A DNA stretch of 23,652 nucleotides from DASZYF01 sp035545535 (GTDB lineage Bacteria > Actinomycetota > Actinomycetes > Mycobacteriales > CAJCIY01). Every line of letters starts with the position of its first letter. Positions within the stretch are counted from its first letter, which is position 1. Shown here piece by piece: positions 14,748 through 22,682 of the stretch. The notes under the pieces were generated by a model, which searched no databases, was not told where the DNA came from, and saw only the letters and a list, made by a program, of their open reading frames with translations. Position numbers and translations under genes: made by a program. The stretch is taken from positions 1 to 23,652 of the forward strand of contig DASZYF010000235.1 in NCBI GenBank assembly GCA_035545535.1, given 5' to 3'.

Positions 14748-15008
14748 CTACTTGCCGAGGACGAACGCGAACAGCGCGGCGAACGCCAGGTTGATGAAGT
14801 ACGCGGCCTCGACCAGGCCGACGGTGAGGAAGAAGGTGCCGGTGAGCTGACCCTGCGCCTCGGGCTGGCGGGCGATGCCGTTGATGAGGGCGTTGCCGGC
14901 GATGCCGTCACCGATGCCGGCGCCGATGGCACCGCCGCCGAGCGCGAGACCACCGCCGATGAGACCACCCGCGATCGCGATCGCCTGCGTGGTGTCCTTT
15001 GCCGCCAT
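14748..15008 (-). CDS. atpE: ATP synthase Fo subunit c
   Basis: An 86-residue hairpin of two membrane helices. The first is Gly-rich (GGLIGGGLALGGGAIGAGIG), the polar loop reads ARQPEAQGQL, and the second helix holds the ion-carrying E67 in GLVEAAYFINLAF. The residue after E67 is Ala rather than the Ser typical of sodium-binding rings, so the ring probably carries protons. A strong AAGGAG ribosome binding site lies 9-10 nt before the ATG, fitting the need for many copies of c. Confidence 0.97.
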   Translation of the reverse strand: MAAKDTTQAIAIAGGLIGGGLALGGGAIGAGIGDGIAGNALINGIARQPEAQGQLTGTFFLTVGLVEAAYFINLAFAALFAFVLGK

Positions 15009-15077
15009 GTGCTGTTTCTCCTTATGTGTGGCGTGCGGATCACGCCGGGCAGTGCGTCTGGTTGTGGGACGGGAAGG

Positions 15078-15812
15078 TCAGTGCTCTTCGTTCATCGCGA
15101 AGCCGAAGTACAGGATCGTCAGGTAGCTGAAGATGAACGCCTGGATCGGGGCGATGAAGCCCGAGTCGAAGAGCTTCCAGATGATGTGGAACGGGCCGTA
15201 GAGGAAGAACAGGTAGCTCGGCAGCAGCGCGATGACCGCGAGCATGATGCCGCCGGCGAAGATGTTGCCGAAGAGTCGCAGCGAGAGCGACAGCGGGTTG
15301 ATGATCTGCTCGAGGATGAGGATCGGCCGGCGGATCGCGGGCTTCGCGGTGAACCACTCACCGACGTAGCGGGCACCCTTGGCCTTCACGCCGGCGTAGA
15401 TGTAGAGCGCGGCGACGGTGATGGCCATCGCGTAGACGAGGTTAGTGTCGGCGGTGGGCGGGCCGAGCCGCTCCGGGTCGTGGCCCGAGGGGATCCACGC
15501 CAGCCAGTTGCACATGAGGATGAACGTGAACAGCGTGACGCCCAGCGGGGCGAGCCACGTCGGCACGTCGTGACCGATGGTCTCCTCGACGCGCGCGCGC
15601 ACCTGCGTCACGACGGTCTCGAAGACGAGCTGCAGCTTGCTGGGCTTCTCGACCGACGCGTTGCGCACGACCAGGAACAGCAGGCCGAGCGTCACGATCG
15701 CCGCGATGCCGGTGGTGTACATCGTGTCGATGTTGAAGGTGAACCCCAGCTTGAACGTCGGGTGGTCACCGACCTTGATGTCCGCGGCAGGGACCAGGGC
15801 GAGCGCGCGCAT
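15078..15812 (-). CDS. atpB: ATP synthase Fo subunit a
   Basis: A 244-residue multi-pass membrane protein. The half-channel helix carries the essential Arg (R179, in INPLSLSLRLFGNIFAGG), and the last helix reads PIQAFIFSYLTILYFGFA. It conducts protons to the c ring. The ATG overlaps the atpI stop by one base (TGATG), and GAAGG lies about 7 nt before it; the longer open frame upstream is read out of frame through atpI and is not coding. It precedes atpE by 69 nt. Confidence 0.95.
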   Translation of the reverse strand: MRALALVPAADIKVGDHPTFKLGFTFNIDTMYTTGIAAIVTLGLLFLVVRNASVEKPSKLQLVFETVVTQVRARVEETIGHDVPTWLAPLGVTLFTFILMCNWLAWIPSGHDPERLGPPTADTNLVYAMAITVAALYIYAGVKAKGARYVGEWFTAKPAIRRPILILEQIINPLSLSLRLFGNIFAGGIMLAVIALLPSYLFFLYGPFHIIWKLFDSGFIAPIQAFIFSYLTILYFGFAMNEEH

Positions 15813-16294
15813 CAGTAGACCTTCACCGCGTGACGGAGGGGCTTGAGGAGGAGCGTCATCATGACCAGCTGGAACGCGACGAGGCCGACGAAGACCGCCC
15901 AGCCGCCGTTGTGGCGCCAGCCGAAGGCGAACAGCACGGCGAGCAGCGTGACGAGGCCGAGCCGGCGCAGCGACTTCACGCCCATCTGCTTGCGGGCGTC
16001 GGTGATCTCGCCCCGGAGGCTGGTGGTGTCGGTCCAGAGGCGGCGTGCGTTGTAGCTGCCGAGGCCGAGGCCGATGACGCCGAAGGCGCCCGCCATGGGG
16101 TGGCCGGTGAGGAAGCCCGCGACGAGCGCGAGGACGCCCAGGACGCCGGCGATGATGAGCGTGAGCTGGAAGTGCCGGTAGACCGACTTCCACTGCTCCT
16201 CGCGGAAGACCTGCGGGAGGTCCTCCGTCGCCGCGTCGGGGCGAGAGGCAGCGTCAGTCCGGGGAGCGGTGTCGACGGCGTCGTCGAGAGCCAC
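15812..16294 (-). CDS. atpI: AtpI-like ATP synthase protein I
   Basis: A 160-residue protein with a GTG start. A soluble N-terminus of about 40 residues precedes four predicted membrane helices (LTLIIAGVLGVLALVAGFL; AGAFGVIGLGLGSY; LGLVTLLAVLFAFGW; WAVFVGLVAFQLVMMTLLL). Small four-helix proteins at the head of atp operons are called AtpI and may help assemble the c ring. The assignment rests on position and topology, since the sequence is poorly conserved. The GTG is 2 nt after the stop of the gene upstream, and the end overlaps atpB. Confidence 0.78.
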   Translation of the reverse strand: MALDDAVDTAPRTDAASRPDAATEDLPQVFREEQWKSVYRHFQLTLIIAGVLGVLALVAGFLTGHPMAGAFGVIGLGLGSYNARRLWTDTTSLRGEITDARKQMGVKSLRRLGLVTLLAVLFAFGWRHNGGWAVFVGLVAFQLVMMTLLLKPLRHAVKVY

Positions 16295-16296
16295 TC

Positions 16297-16587
16297 TCAG
16301 TCCTTCCGGTCGGCACCTGCATCGGTGTCTGGCCAGTCATCTGATCTTCCCGCGGGAGCAGCGCGGACGTATGCGCGCAGCACCTGCCAGGAGCCCAGGC
16401 CGCCGAGGACGATACCAACGACCAAACCGACCAAGGTCAGCAGCGGAGACGTCTTGAAGTGGCTGTCTCCGAGCCGCCCGAGGACGATCCCCACGGCCAA
16501 GCACCCGCCCATGAGGCTACCGATCCCTAAGAGGGTCGTCCCGCTGGGGCCGTTCCAGCCGGACGGCCGTGGAGCGGGGGTGCTCAC
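16297..16587 (-). CDS. AtpZ/AtpI-family small membrane protein
   Basis: A 96-residue protein with a GTG that overlaps the wecA stop in GTGA. Two membrane helices are visible (about residues 17-38 and 47-70), with the family pattern GSLMGGCLAVGIVLGRLGD, then TSPLLTLVGLVVGIVLGGLG. AtpZ proteins work with AtpI near Fo; some have been linked to Mg2+/Ca2+ transport, a role I cannot test here. The C-terminus is charged. It stands between wecA and atpI and couples the two gene groups. Confidence 0.78.
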   Translation of the reverse strand: MSTPAPRPSGWNGPSGTTLLGIGSLMGGCLAVGIVLGRLGDSHFKTSPLLTLVGLVVGIVLGGLGSWQVLRAYVRAAPAGRSDDWPDTDAGADRKD

Positions 16588-17693
16588 GGCTGCGGCGACC
16601 GGCTCCGCAGCCGCGGCAGGGCGGCCGTCAGGAGCGCCAGCATCACGATCCCGGCGAGCACGCTGACCGGCAGCGCCGGGCCGTGGCTGACCGAGACCAG
16701 GACCCCGCCGAAGCCGAGGAGGGCGGCCCAGCCGTACATGAGCAGGACGGCCCGGCGCTGGCTGTGGCCGAGCTCGAGCAGCCGGTGGTGGATGTGCTCC
16801 TTGTCCGGGCTGAACGGCGAGCGGCCGGCGCGGGTGCGGCGCACGACCGCCAGCAGCAGGTCGATGAACGGCACCGCCAGCACGAGCACCGGCACCAGGA
16901 CCGGGACCAGCAGGGGCAGCGACTCGGAGAGGCCGGCGCTGCCGTAGTCGACCTCGCCCGTGATGGAGGTGGTCGAGGCGGCGAGCAGCAAGCCGATGAG
17001 CATCGACCCCGAATCACCCATGAAGACGCGGGCCGGCGTGAAGTTGTGCGGCAGGAAGCCGACGCACACGCCCGCGAGGATCGCCGCGATGAGCGTGGCC
17101 GGCTGGGCGCGGAGCAGCTGGTGGTGCGCGGACAGGCTGTAGGAGAAGGTGAACGAGGCGGCCGCCGCGATGCCGACGACGCCCGCGGCCAGGCCGTCGA
17201 GCCCGTCGATGAAGTTGATGGCGTTGATGAGCACCACCGCGAGCAGCACGGTGAGGGGCACGCCGACGTCGTTGGTCAGGACGATGTCGCCGTGCATGAA
17301 CGGAAGCACGATCGAGGACAGCCGCACGCCCAGCAGCGTCATCGCGCCCGCGGCCATGATCTGGCCGGCGAGCTTGGTGAGCGCGTCGAGCTCCCAGCGG
17401 TCGTCGACGGCCCCGAGCAGCACGATCACGCCGCCGGCGATGGCGATGGCCCGCGGTTCGTCGTAGGTCTGCGAGACCGTGCGCAGCACCGGGAGGTGCG
17501 CGGCGACGAGCAGGGCCGCGAGCACTCCCCCGTACATGCCGATCCCGCCCATGCGCGGGGTGGCGATGGCGTGCACGTCACGGTCGCGCGGCTTCGCCAT
17601 CGCGCCGATCCGGACGGCGAAGCGCCGCGACAGCGGCGTGAGGAGGTACGTGACCGACGCGGCTACCAGGAAGACGAGCGCGTACTCACGCAC
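16584..17693 (-). CDS. wecA: WecA/TagO-type undecaprenyl-phosphate sugar-1-phosphate transferase
   Basis: A 369-residue integral membrane protein with about 10-11 helices. It carries the superfamily motifs: PRMGGIGMYGG near 46-56, VDDR with D97-D98, NAINFIDGLDG at 157-167, FMGDSGSM at about 224-231, and the HIHHRLL motif with H300-H303 that marks the WecA/TagO branch rather than MraY. The enzyme moves GlcNAc-1-phosphate, or a similar sugar phosphate, to undecaprenyl or decaprenyl phosphate at the cytoplasmic face, starting a lipid-linked glycan. The sugar cannot be told from sequence. The GTG start overlaps the glyA stop by 8 nt. Confidence 0.92.
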   Translation of the reverse strand: MREYALVFLVAASVTYLLTPLSRRFAVRIGAMAKPRDRDVHAIATPRMGGIGMYGGVLAALLVAAHLPVLRTVSQTYDEPRAIAIAGGVIVLLGAVDDRWELDALTKLAGQIMAAGAMTLLGVRLSSIVLPFMHGDIVLTNDVGVPLTVLLAVVLINAINFIDGLDGLAAGVVGIAAAASFTFSYSLSAHHQLLRAQPATLIAAILAGVCVGFLPHNFTPARVFMGDSGSMLIGLLLAASTTSITGEVDYGSAGLSESLPLLVPVLVPVLVLAVPFIDLLLAVVRRTRAGRSPFSPDKEHIHHRLLELGHSQRRAVLLMYGWAALLGFGGVLVSVSHGPALPVSVLAGIVMLALLTAALPRLRSRSPQP

Positions 17694-18963
17694 GAGGCGC
17701 AGGGTATGCGGGATGCGCCGCCGTGAGGTCGAACACGGCCGAACGGATCTCGCTCGCTCCCTGTGAGTCCTCGTCGTCGAGGCGCACCGCCCGGGCCAGC
17801 AGGGCCGCCACCGTGGCCATGTCGGCCTCGGTCATGCCCTGGGTGGTGACCGCCGGCGTGCCCACCCGGATGCCGCTGGCCACGAACGGCGGCTGCGGGT
17901 CGTAGGGGATGGCGTTCTTGTTGAGGCTGATGCCGGCCGCGCCGCAGCGGGCCTCGGCCTGCTTGCCGGTGACGCCCAGCTCGCGGAGGTCGAGGAGGGC
18001 CAGGTGGTTGTCGGTGCCTCCGGAGACGGGGCGGATGCCCTCGTCGGCGAGCTTGGCGACGAGCGCCTGCGCGTTGGCGATGACCTGGCTCGCGTACTCC
18101 TTGTACGCGGGCTGGGCCGCCTCCTTGAGCGCGACCGCCTTCGCGGCCACCGCGTGCATGAGCGGGCCGCCCTGGCTGAACGGGAACACGGCCTTGTCGA
18201 TGCGGGCCGCGAGCTCCTCCTTGCACACGATCATGCCGCCGCGCGGGCCGCGCAGGACCTTGTGCGTGGTGAAGCAGACGACGTCGGCGAACGGCACGGG
18301 GCTCGGGATGGCGCCACCGGCGACGAGGCCGATGAAGTGGGCCGCGTCGACCATGAGCCAGGCGCCGACGGCGTCGGCGATGGCGCGGAACCGGGCGAAG
18401 TCGATGAGGCGCGGGTACGCGGTGGCACCGCAGATGATCATCTTCGGGCGGTGCTCGTGCGCGAGGCGCTCGACCTCGTCGTAGTCGATGAGCTCGGTGT
18501 CCTGCTGCACGCCGTAGGCGACGACGTCGAACCACTTGCCGCTGAAGTTGACGGGGCTGCCGTGCGTGAGGTGGCCGCCGTGCGGCAGCGACATCGCGAG
18601 GACGGTGTCACCGGGCGCGAGCAGCGCGGCGTAGGCGGCGAAGTTGGCCTGCGCGCCGCTGTGCGGCTGCAGGTTGGCGTGCTCGCAGCCGAACAGCTCC
18701 TTGGCCCGCTGGATGCCGATGCTCTCGGCCTCGTCGACGACCTCGCAGCCGCCGTAGTAGCGCTTCCCGGGGTAGCCCTCGGCGTACTTGTTCGACAACG
18801 TCGAGCCGAGCGCCGCGAGGACCGCAGGGCTGGTGAGGTTCTCGCTCGCGATGAGCTGCAGCGTCTCCCGCTGCCGCACCAGCTCGCGCAGCACGATGTC
18901 GGCGAGCTCGGGGTCGGTGTCGGTGAGGGCGTCGAAGTCGGGTCCCCAGAAAGGCGTGCTCAC
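17686..18963 (-). CDS. glyA: Serine hydroxymethyltransferase
   Basis: A 425-residue protein from the GTG at 18963. PLP-enzyme marks: RETLQLIASENLTSPAVL, KYAEGYPGKRYYGGCEVVDE, MVDAAHFIGLVAGG, and FTTHKVLRGPRGG, with the PLP lysine at K235. It interconverts serine and glycine while loading tetrahydrofolate. The frame also allows a TTG at 18993 and a GTG at 18975; I chose 18963 because GGAG lies 6 nt before it and the family alignment begins close by. The conserved region GGSAY reads GATAY here, a mild change. It is the first gene of the glyA-wecA-atp series and has a promoter candidate of its own. Confidence 0.93.
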   Translation of the reverse strand: MSTPFWGPDFDALTDTDPELADIVLRELVRQRETLQLIASENLTSPAVLAALGSTLSNKYAEGYPGKRYYGGCEVVDEAESIGIQRAKELFGCEHANLQPHSGAQANFAAYAALLAPGDTVLAMSLPHGGHLTHGSPVNFSGKWFDVVAYGVQQDTELIDYDEVERLAHEHRPKMIICGATAYPRLIDFARFRAIADAVGAWLMVDAAHFIGLVAGGAIPSPVPFADVVCFTTHKVLRGPRGGMIVCKEELAARIDKAVFPFSQGGPLMHAVAAKAVALKEAAQPAYKEYASQVIANAQALVAKLADEGIRPVSGGTDNHLALLDLRELGVTGKQAEARCGAAGISLNKNAIPYDPQPPFVASGIRVGTPAVTTQGMTEADMATVAALLARAVRLDDEDSQGASEIRSAVFDLTAAHPAYPAPRA

Positions 18964-19007
18964 GAGCGGCTCCACAGGTCCGGGGAAGTCCAACGGGCGG
19001 TGCGACC

Positions 19008-19013
19008 AGGGTA
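19008..19013 (-). promoter_or_regulatory. Candidate -10 box upstream of glyA
   Basis: TACCCT on the minus strand. With transcription starting about 7 nt downstream (near 19001), the leader would be about 37 nt, enough for the GGAG site before the GTG at 18963. The same hexamer occurs before rpmE. No -35 box is convincing. Confidence 0.33.
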
Positions 19014-19041
19014 CGGCCCGGGCGCCGGGCCTCCCGCGTTC

Positions 19042-19674
19042 TCAGCGTGCGGGCGCGAGGATCTCGATGAGCGGCGCCAGCGACGATGCGATGACGGCCG
19101 CGGTGCGTTCGAACGCCTCGAGCGGCAGCCCGACCGGGTCGGCGACCTCGAGGTCCGCCTCCGCCGGCAGCGCGGCCTTCTGCGCCGCCAGGTGGTTGAC
19201 GACCGCGCGCCCGCGGGCGACGACGTCCATCGCCGACGGGCCCGCGGCGCGCTGCCCGGTCAGCAGCAGGCCCGCGCCGCGCAGCGTGTGCACGCGCGGC
19301 GCGCACTCGGGGTTGAGGCGGATGCACTGGCGCGCGTGCGAGGGCGTCATCGCCAGGATGAGGTCGGCGTTGACCAGGTCGTCCTCGCCGAGCTGGTGGC
19401 CCTTGTGCGGGATGATGGGGACGCCGCGGGCGATGAGGGTGTGCTCGGCGAGCCGGTCGATGGGCGCCCCGACCACCGCGGACGTGCCGGCGCTCGCCAC
19501 CTTCACGCGGGTGGCCTCCGTCGGCGGGAGCCGCGTGCCCAGGCCCACCGTGAGCAGGCGCGCCGCCACCGGTGACCGGCAGATGTTGCCGGTGCACACG
19601 GTGAGCACCCGGAACATGTCGGTGCGCGGCTGGTACACGGCCGAGTACGCCTCCTGTCGGCGAGTGAACCTCAC
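19042..19674 (-). CDS. Low-molecular-weight protein-tyrosine-phosphatase family protein
   Basis: A 210-residue protein with a GTG overlapping the sua5 stop in GTGA. The CX5R loop is complete: VCTGNICRSP, with C27 as nucleophile and R33. The general-acid Asp is probably D179 in VADPVGLP. This is the arsenate reductase/LMW-PTP fold. Family members remove phosphate from tyrosine, or occasionally from arginine; in actinobacteria they often act in cell-wall or capsule regulation. An ATG at 19617 would give a shorter N-terminus starting MFRVLTVCTGN, as in many homologues; the overlap favours the longer form. No tyrosine kinase is nearby. Confidence 0.9.
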   Translation of the reverse strand: MRFTRRQEAYSAVYQPRTDMFRVLTVCTGNICRSPVAARLLTVGLGTRLPPTEATRVKVASAGTSAVVGAPIDRLAEHTLIARGVPIIPHKGHQLGEDDLVNADLILAMTPSHARQCIRLNPECAPRVHTLRGAGLLLTGQRAAGPSAMDVVARGRAVVNHLAAQKAALPAEADLEVADPVGLPLEAFERTAAVIASSLAPLIEILAPAR

Positions 19675-20321
19675 GCGGTCCCCGCGATGCCCGGGAGGAC
19701 CTCCCGCAGAGCATCCACGCTGACCGCGCCTTCGCGAAGGATTCTTGGGCCTTCCGGCGTGGTGAGGTCGACGATCGTCGAGGCGACGGCCGCCGGCGTC
19801 TCACCGCCGTCGAGGTAGACGGTGACGCGGTCACCCAGCTGGTCGCGGGCCATCGCGGCGGTGGTGGCGGGCGGCTGGCCGGTGCGGTTGGCGCTGGAGA
19901 CCCCGAGCGGGCCGGTCTCGCGCAGCACCTCGATGGCCACGGCGTGCAGCGGCATGCGGACCGCGACGGTGCCGGCGGCGTCGCCGAGGTCCCAGGCGAG
20001 GCCCGGCGAGTGGCGGACGACGATGGTGAGGCCGCCCGGCCAGAACGCCTGCGTGAGGTCGCGCAGCTCCTGGCTCACCACGGAGACCAGCCCGTCGATG
20101 CCGTCCCACGAGCCGACGAGGACCGGGACGGGCATGTCCCGGCCGCGCCCCTTCGCGGCGAGCAGGTCATCGATCGCCGTCGGCGTGAACGCGTCGGCCG
20201 CGATGCCGTAGAGGGTGTCGGTGGGCAGCACGACGAGCTCGCCGCGCTGCAGCGCGGCGACCGCATCGGAGATGCCGCGCTCACGCTGCGAAGCGTCGGC
20301 ACAGTCCCAGGTGCGACTCAA
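19671..20321 (-). CDS. L-threonylcarbamoyladenylate synthase (Sua5/YwlC/YrdC family)
   Basis: A 216-residue protein with a TTG start in a TTGA overlap with the prmC stop. YrdC-domain marks: GELVVLPTDTLYGIAADA near residues 27-44, AAKGRGRDMPVPVLV near 55-69, FWPGGLTIV, VAVRMP and GVSSANRTGQPP. The enzyme makes threonylcarbamoyl-AMP from threonine, bicarbonate and ATP, the first step of t6A formation on ANN-decoding tRNAs. The C-terminal Sua5 extension is absent, so it is the short, YwlC/YrdC-like form. The rare TTG is supported by the overlap and by the normal family N-terminus. Confidence 0.94.
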   Translation of the reverse strand: MSRTWDCADASQRERGISDAVAALQRGELVVLPTDTLYGIAADAFTPTAIDDLLAAKGRGRDMPVPVLVGSWDGIDGLVSVVSQELRDLTQAFWPGGLTIVVRHSPGLAWDLGDAAGTVAVRMPLHAVAIEVLRETGPLGVSSANRTGQPPATTAAMARDQLGDRVTVYLDGGETPAAVASTIVDLTTPEGPRILREGAVSVDALREVLPGIAGTA

Positions 20322-21199
20322 GGGTTCGGCTCCTGCGGTGCGCGTCCGTTGGCATAGCGATCACGACCGGACAGGTCCTGGTGGTCGGTCACGTCGGCGA
20401 AGCCTTGCAGACGCAGCACAGCGGGGGCCGAGACGCCCTGGCGGTCGCTGTGCTCGACGACGATCGCGCCCCCGGGACGGAGCAGCCGGGCGGCGGTGGC
20501 GGCCACGGCGCGGATGATGTCGAGGCCGTCCGGGCCGGCGACCAGCGCGACCTGCGGGTCGTGGTCGCGCACCTCGGGATCGACGGCATCCATCTCGTGC
20601 TCGGCGACGTAGGGCGGGTTGCTCACCACCAGGTCGAACCGGCCCTCGAGGTCGGCGAGCAGCGAAGGGTCGGCGACGTCCGCGTTGGTCACGTGCACGT
20701 GCGGCGCCCAGCGCGCGGCGTTGCCCCGCAGCCACACCGCGGCGTCGCCGGACAGCTCGACGGCGTGGACGGTCGCGTCGGGTCGCTCCACGGCGATCGA
20801 CAGCCCGATCGCCCCCGAACCGGAGCAGAGGTCGACCACGAGCGGCGCCTCGACGTCGGCGATCGCGGCGAGCGCCGCGTCGACGACGACCTCGGTCTCC
20901 GGCCGGGGCACGAACACCCCGGGACCGACGGCGAGCTCGATGCGGCGGAACGGCGCGGTGCCGACGATGTGCTGCAGGGGCTCCCGTGCCGCGCGGCGCT
21001 CGACGAGCGCGCGGTAGACGTCGGCGTCGAGGTCGGCGCTGGTCAGGAGCAACGCGGTCCGCGGGATGCCGAGCAGGTGCGCCGCGAGCGCCTCCGCGTC
21101 GTGGCGGGCGGACGGCACTCCCGCGTCGTCCAGCGTTCGGGTCGCATCGTCGAGCAAGGTGCGCACGTCGGTCACGTTCGTCGCTGTTCCCTCGTTCAC
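20318..21199 (-). CDS. prmC: Peptide chain release factor N5-glutamine methyltransferase
   Basis: A 293-residue protein with a GTG overlapping the prfA stop in GTGA. The SAM-binding region reads VVDLCSGSGAIGLSIA (about residues 121-136), the catalytic NPPY is at 194-197, and the N-terminal helical domain ends with EPLQHIVG (73-80) and the FVPRPETE strand. PrmC methylates the Gln of the GGQ motif in release factors; the target prfA is directly upstream. A much longer open frame exists upstream, but it lies over prfA in another frame. Confidence 0.95.
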   Translation of the reverse strand: MNEGTATNVTDVRTLLDDATRTLDDAGVPSARHDAEALAAHLLGIPRTALLLTSADLDADVYRALVERRAAREPLQHIVGTAPFRRIELAVGPGVFVPRPETEVVVDAALAAIADVEAPLVVDLCSGSGAIGLSIAVERPDATVHAVELSGDAAVWLRGNAARWAPHVHVTNADVADPSLLADLEGRFDLVVSNPPYVAEHEMDAVDPEVRDHDPQVALVAGPDGLDIIRAVAATAARLLRPGGAIVVEHSDRQGVSAPAVLRLQGFADVTDHQDLSGRDRYANGRAPQEPNP

Positions 21200-22257
21200 T
21201 CGCCCGAACCGAGCGTGCCGGCCCGCTCCGCGTCGGCGAGCGCGGCGACGACCGCGTCGAGGTCGCCGTCGAGGACCTGGTCGAGGTTGTAGGCCTTGAA
21301 GCCGACGCGGTGGTCGCTGATGCGGTTCTCGGGGAAGTTGTAGGTGCGGATGCGCTCGCTGCGATCGACGGTGCGCACCTGCGCGCCCCGCGCGGCCGAC
21401 GCTTCGGCGTCGGCGGCTTCCTGCGCCTGCGCGAGCAGGCGCGCCCGCAGCACGCGGAACGCGGCCTCGCGGTTCTGCAGCTGACTCTTCTCGTTCTGCA
21501 TCGACACGACGATGCCGGTGGGGATGTGGGTGAGCCGCACCGCGGAGTCGGTGGTGTTGACGCTCTGACCGCCGGGACCGGACGAGCGGAACACGTCGAC
21601 GCGCACGTCGTTGGGGTCGATCGTGACGTCGACGTCCTCGGCTTCGGGCAGCACGAGCACGCCCGCGGCGGAAGTGTGGATGCGTCCCTGGCTCTCGGTG
21701 ACCGGCACACGCTGCACGCGGTGCACACCGCCCTCGTACTTGAGCGCGCGCCACACGCTGTCGCCGCCCGCGCGGCCGCGGACCGCGACCGTCGCGTCCT
21801 TCACACCGCCGAGCTCGCTCTCCTCGAGGTCGAGCACCTCGACCTTCCAGCGGTGCCGCTCGGCGAAGCGCGTGTACATGCGCAGCAGGTCGCCCGCGAA
21901 CAGCGCGGACTCCTGGCCGCCCTCCCCCGCCTTGATCTCGAGCAGGACGTCCTTGCCGTCGTTCGGGTCCTTCGGCGTGAGCAGCTCGCGCAGCTTCTCG
22001 GCGAGCTCGTCGCGCACGGCTTCGAGCGCGGGCAGCTCGGCGCGGAACGACGCGTCGTCGTTGGCCAGCTCGCGGGCGGTGTCGACGTCGTCGACCGCCG
22101 CCTGCCACGCCCGCCCGCCGTCGACGATGGGCGTCAGCTCGGCGTAGCGGCGGCCCGCGTCGCGCGCCTTGTTCGCATCGGCGTGCGTCGCGGGGTCGGC
22201 GAGCACGCGCTCGAGCTCGGCGTGCTCGGCCTCGAGGGCCGGCAGCTGCTCGAACAC
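21196..22257 (-). CDS. prfA: Peptide chain release factor 1
   Basis: A 353-residue protein with a GTG start; AGGGAG lies 5 nt before it. The catalytic GGQ is at 229-231 in SSGPGGQSVNTTDSAVRLTH. The stop-codon reading motif is PVT at 185-187, the RF1 form (PxT), not the SPF of RF2, so it reads UAA and UAG. A GEGGQES loop (111-117) also fits RF1. It acts in the ribosomal A site. It lies downstream of the rpmE hairpin and begins the prfA-prmC-sua5-phosphatase string of overlaps. Confidence 0.96.
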   Translation of the reverse strand: MFEQLPALEAEHAELERVLADPATHADANKARDAGRRYAELTPIVDGGRAWQAAVDDVDTARELANDDASFRAELPALEAVRDELAEKLRELLTPKDPNDGKDVLLEIKAGEGGQESALFAGDLLRMYTRFAERHRWKVEVLDLEESELGGVKDATVAVRGRAGGDSVWRALKYEGGVHRVQRVPVTESQGRIHTSAAGVLVLPEAEDVDVTIDPNDVRVDVFRSSGPGGQSVNTTDSAVRLTHIPTGIVVSMQNEKSQLQNREAAFRVLRARLLAQAQEAADAEASAARGAQVRTVDRSERIRTYNFPENRISDHRVGFKAYNLDQVLDGDLDAVVAALADAERAGTLGSGE

Positions 22258-22293
22258 GGTGGCTCCCTACGTCGACGGACTCCGGACATGCGA

Positions 22294-22326
22294 ACGGCGC
22301 CCACCCCGGATCGGGGTGGGCGCCGT
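22294..22326 (-). terminator. 15-bp perfect hairpin after rpmE
   Basis: Two perfectly complementary 15-nt arms (22294-22308 and 22312-22326) surround a GAT loop, 7 nt past the rpmE stop. There is no T-run after it, as often in high-GC actinobacteria. It probably ends or weakens the rpmE transcript before prfA, although partial read-through would still feed prfA. Confidence 0.75.
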
Positions 22327-22333
22327 GAGGTCG

Positions 22334-22558
22334 CTAGCCCTCGGTCTTGTTGCCGCGCTTGCCGTAGCGCTGCTCGAAGCGCTGCACGCGACCGCCGGAG
22401 TCGAGGATCTTCTGCTTGCCCGTGTAGAACGGGTGGCACTGGGAGCACACCTCGGCGTGGATCTGACCGTCGCTCTTGGTGCTGCGCGTGGTGAACTGCG
22501 CGCCGCACGTGCAGGTGACGGTCGTCTCGCCGTAGGCGGGGTGGATGTCGGCCTTCAT
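22334..22558 (-). CDS. rpmE: Ribosomal protein bL31 (zinc-binding form)
   Basis: A 74-residue protein starting MKADIHPAYGETTVTCTCGA. The zinc ligands are present: CTC at residues 14-16 and CSQC further on, followed by HPFYTGKQKILDSGGRVQRF. This is the C+ form of L31, which sits at the bridge between the ribosomal subunits. AAGGA lies 8-9 nt before the ATG. In-frame sequence upstream is not L31-like and was left out. Gene order rho-rpmE-prfA is typical of actinobacteria. Confidence 0.96.
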   Translation of the reverse strand: MKADIHPAYGETTVTCTCGAQFTTRSTKSDGQIHAEVCSQCHPFYTGKQKILDSGGRVQRFEQRYGKRGNKTEG

Positions 22559-22634
22559 CGATGCATTCCTTCGCTGTCCGTCGGCCGCCGGGTCCCGCGC
22601 GGGTGCTCGGGTGAACCGGAACCGGTATCTGACA

Positions 22635-22640
22635 AGGGTA
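22635..22640 (-). promoter_or_regulatory. Candidate -10 box upstream of rpmE
   Basis: TACCCT on the minus strand, just after the rho hairpin. It would give an rpmE leader of about 70 nt. A short tandem repeat, ACCGGTTCCGGT, follows within that leader; its role is unknown. Evidence is positional only. Confidence 0.28.
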
Positions 22641-22661
22641 CGGGGCCTCAACACGGCCCCG
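22641..22661 (-). terminator. Hairpin between rho and rpmE
   Basis: CGGGGCC and GGCCCCG form a perfect 7-bp stem around a 7-nt loop, 21 nt past the rho stop. No T-run follows. It is a plausible terminator for the rho transcript, weaker than the hairpin after rpmE. Confidence 0.5.
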
Positions 22662-22682
22662 CGCCCGGGTGTTCCTGAGCCT

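Noticed and set aside
14748..15008. Sodium-binding c ring
   Set aside because: The residue after E67 is Ala, not Ser, and no Gln is clearly placed for sodium ligation in helix 1, so a proton ring is more likely.
13479..15818. Plus-strand frame of 779 codons opposite atpH, atpF, atpE and atpB
   Set aside because: It spans several conserved opposite-strand genes and has only low-complexity, highly charged sequence.
18004..19575. Plus-strand frame of 523 codons opposite glyA and the phosphatase
   Set aside because: Antisense shadow; no domain pattern.
20318..22108. Minus-strand frame of 596 codons containing prmC
   Set aside because: Only the part from 21199 is prmC; the upstream part overlaps prfA in another frame and is Arg/Ala-rich noise.
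22559..22633. Zinc-responsive (Zur) site in the rpmE leader
   Set aside because: The ACCGGTTCCGGT repeat is not a Zur-type palindrome, and the L31 here is the zinc-containing form, which is not normally Zur-controlled.
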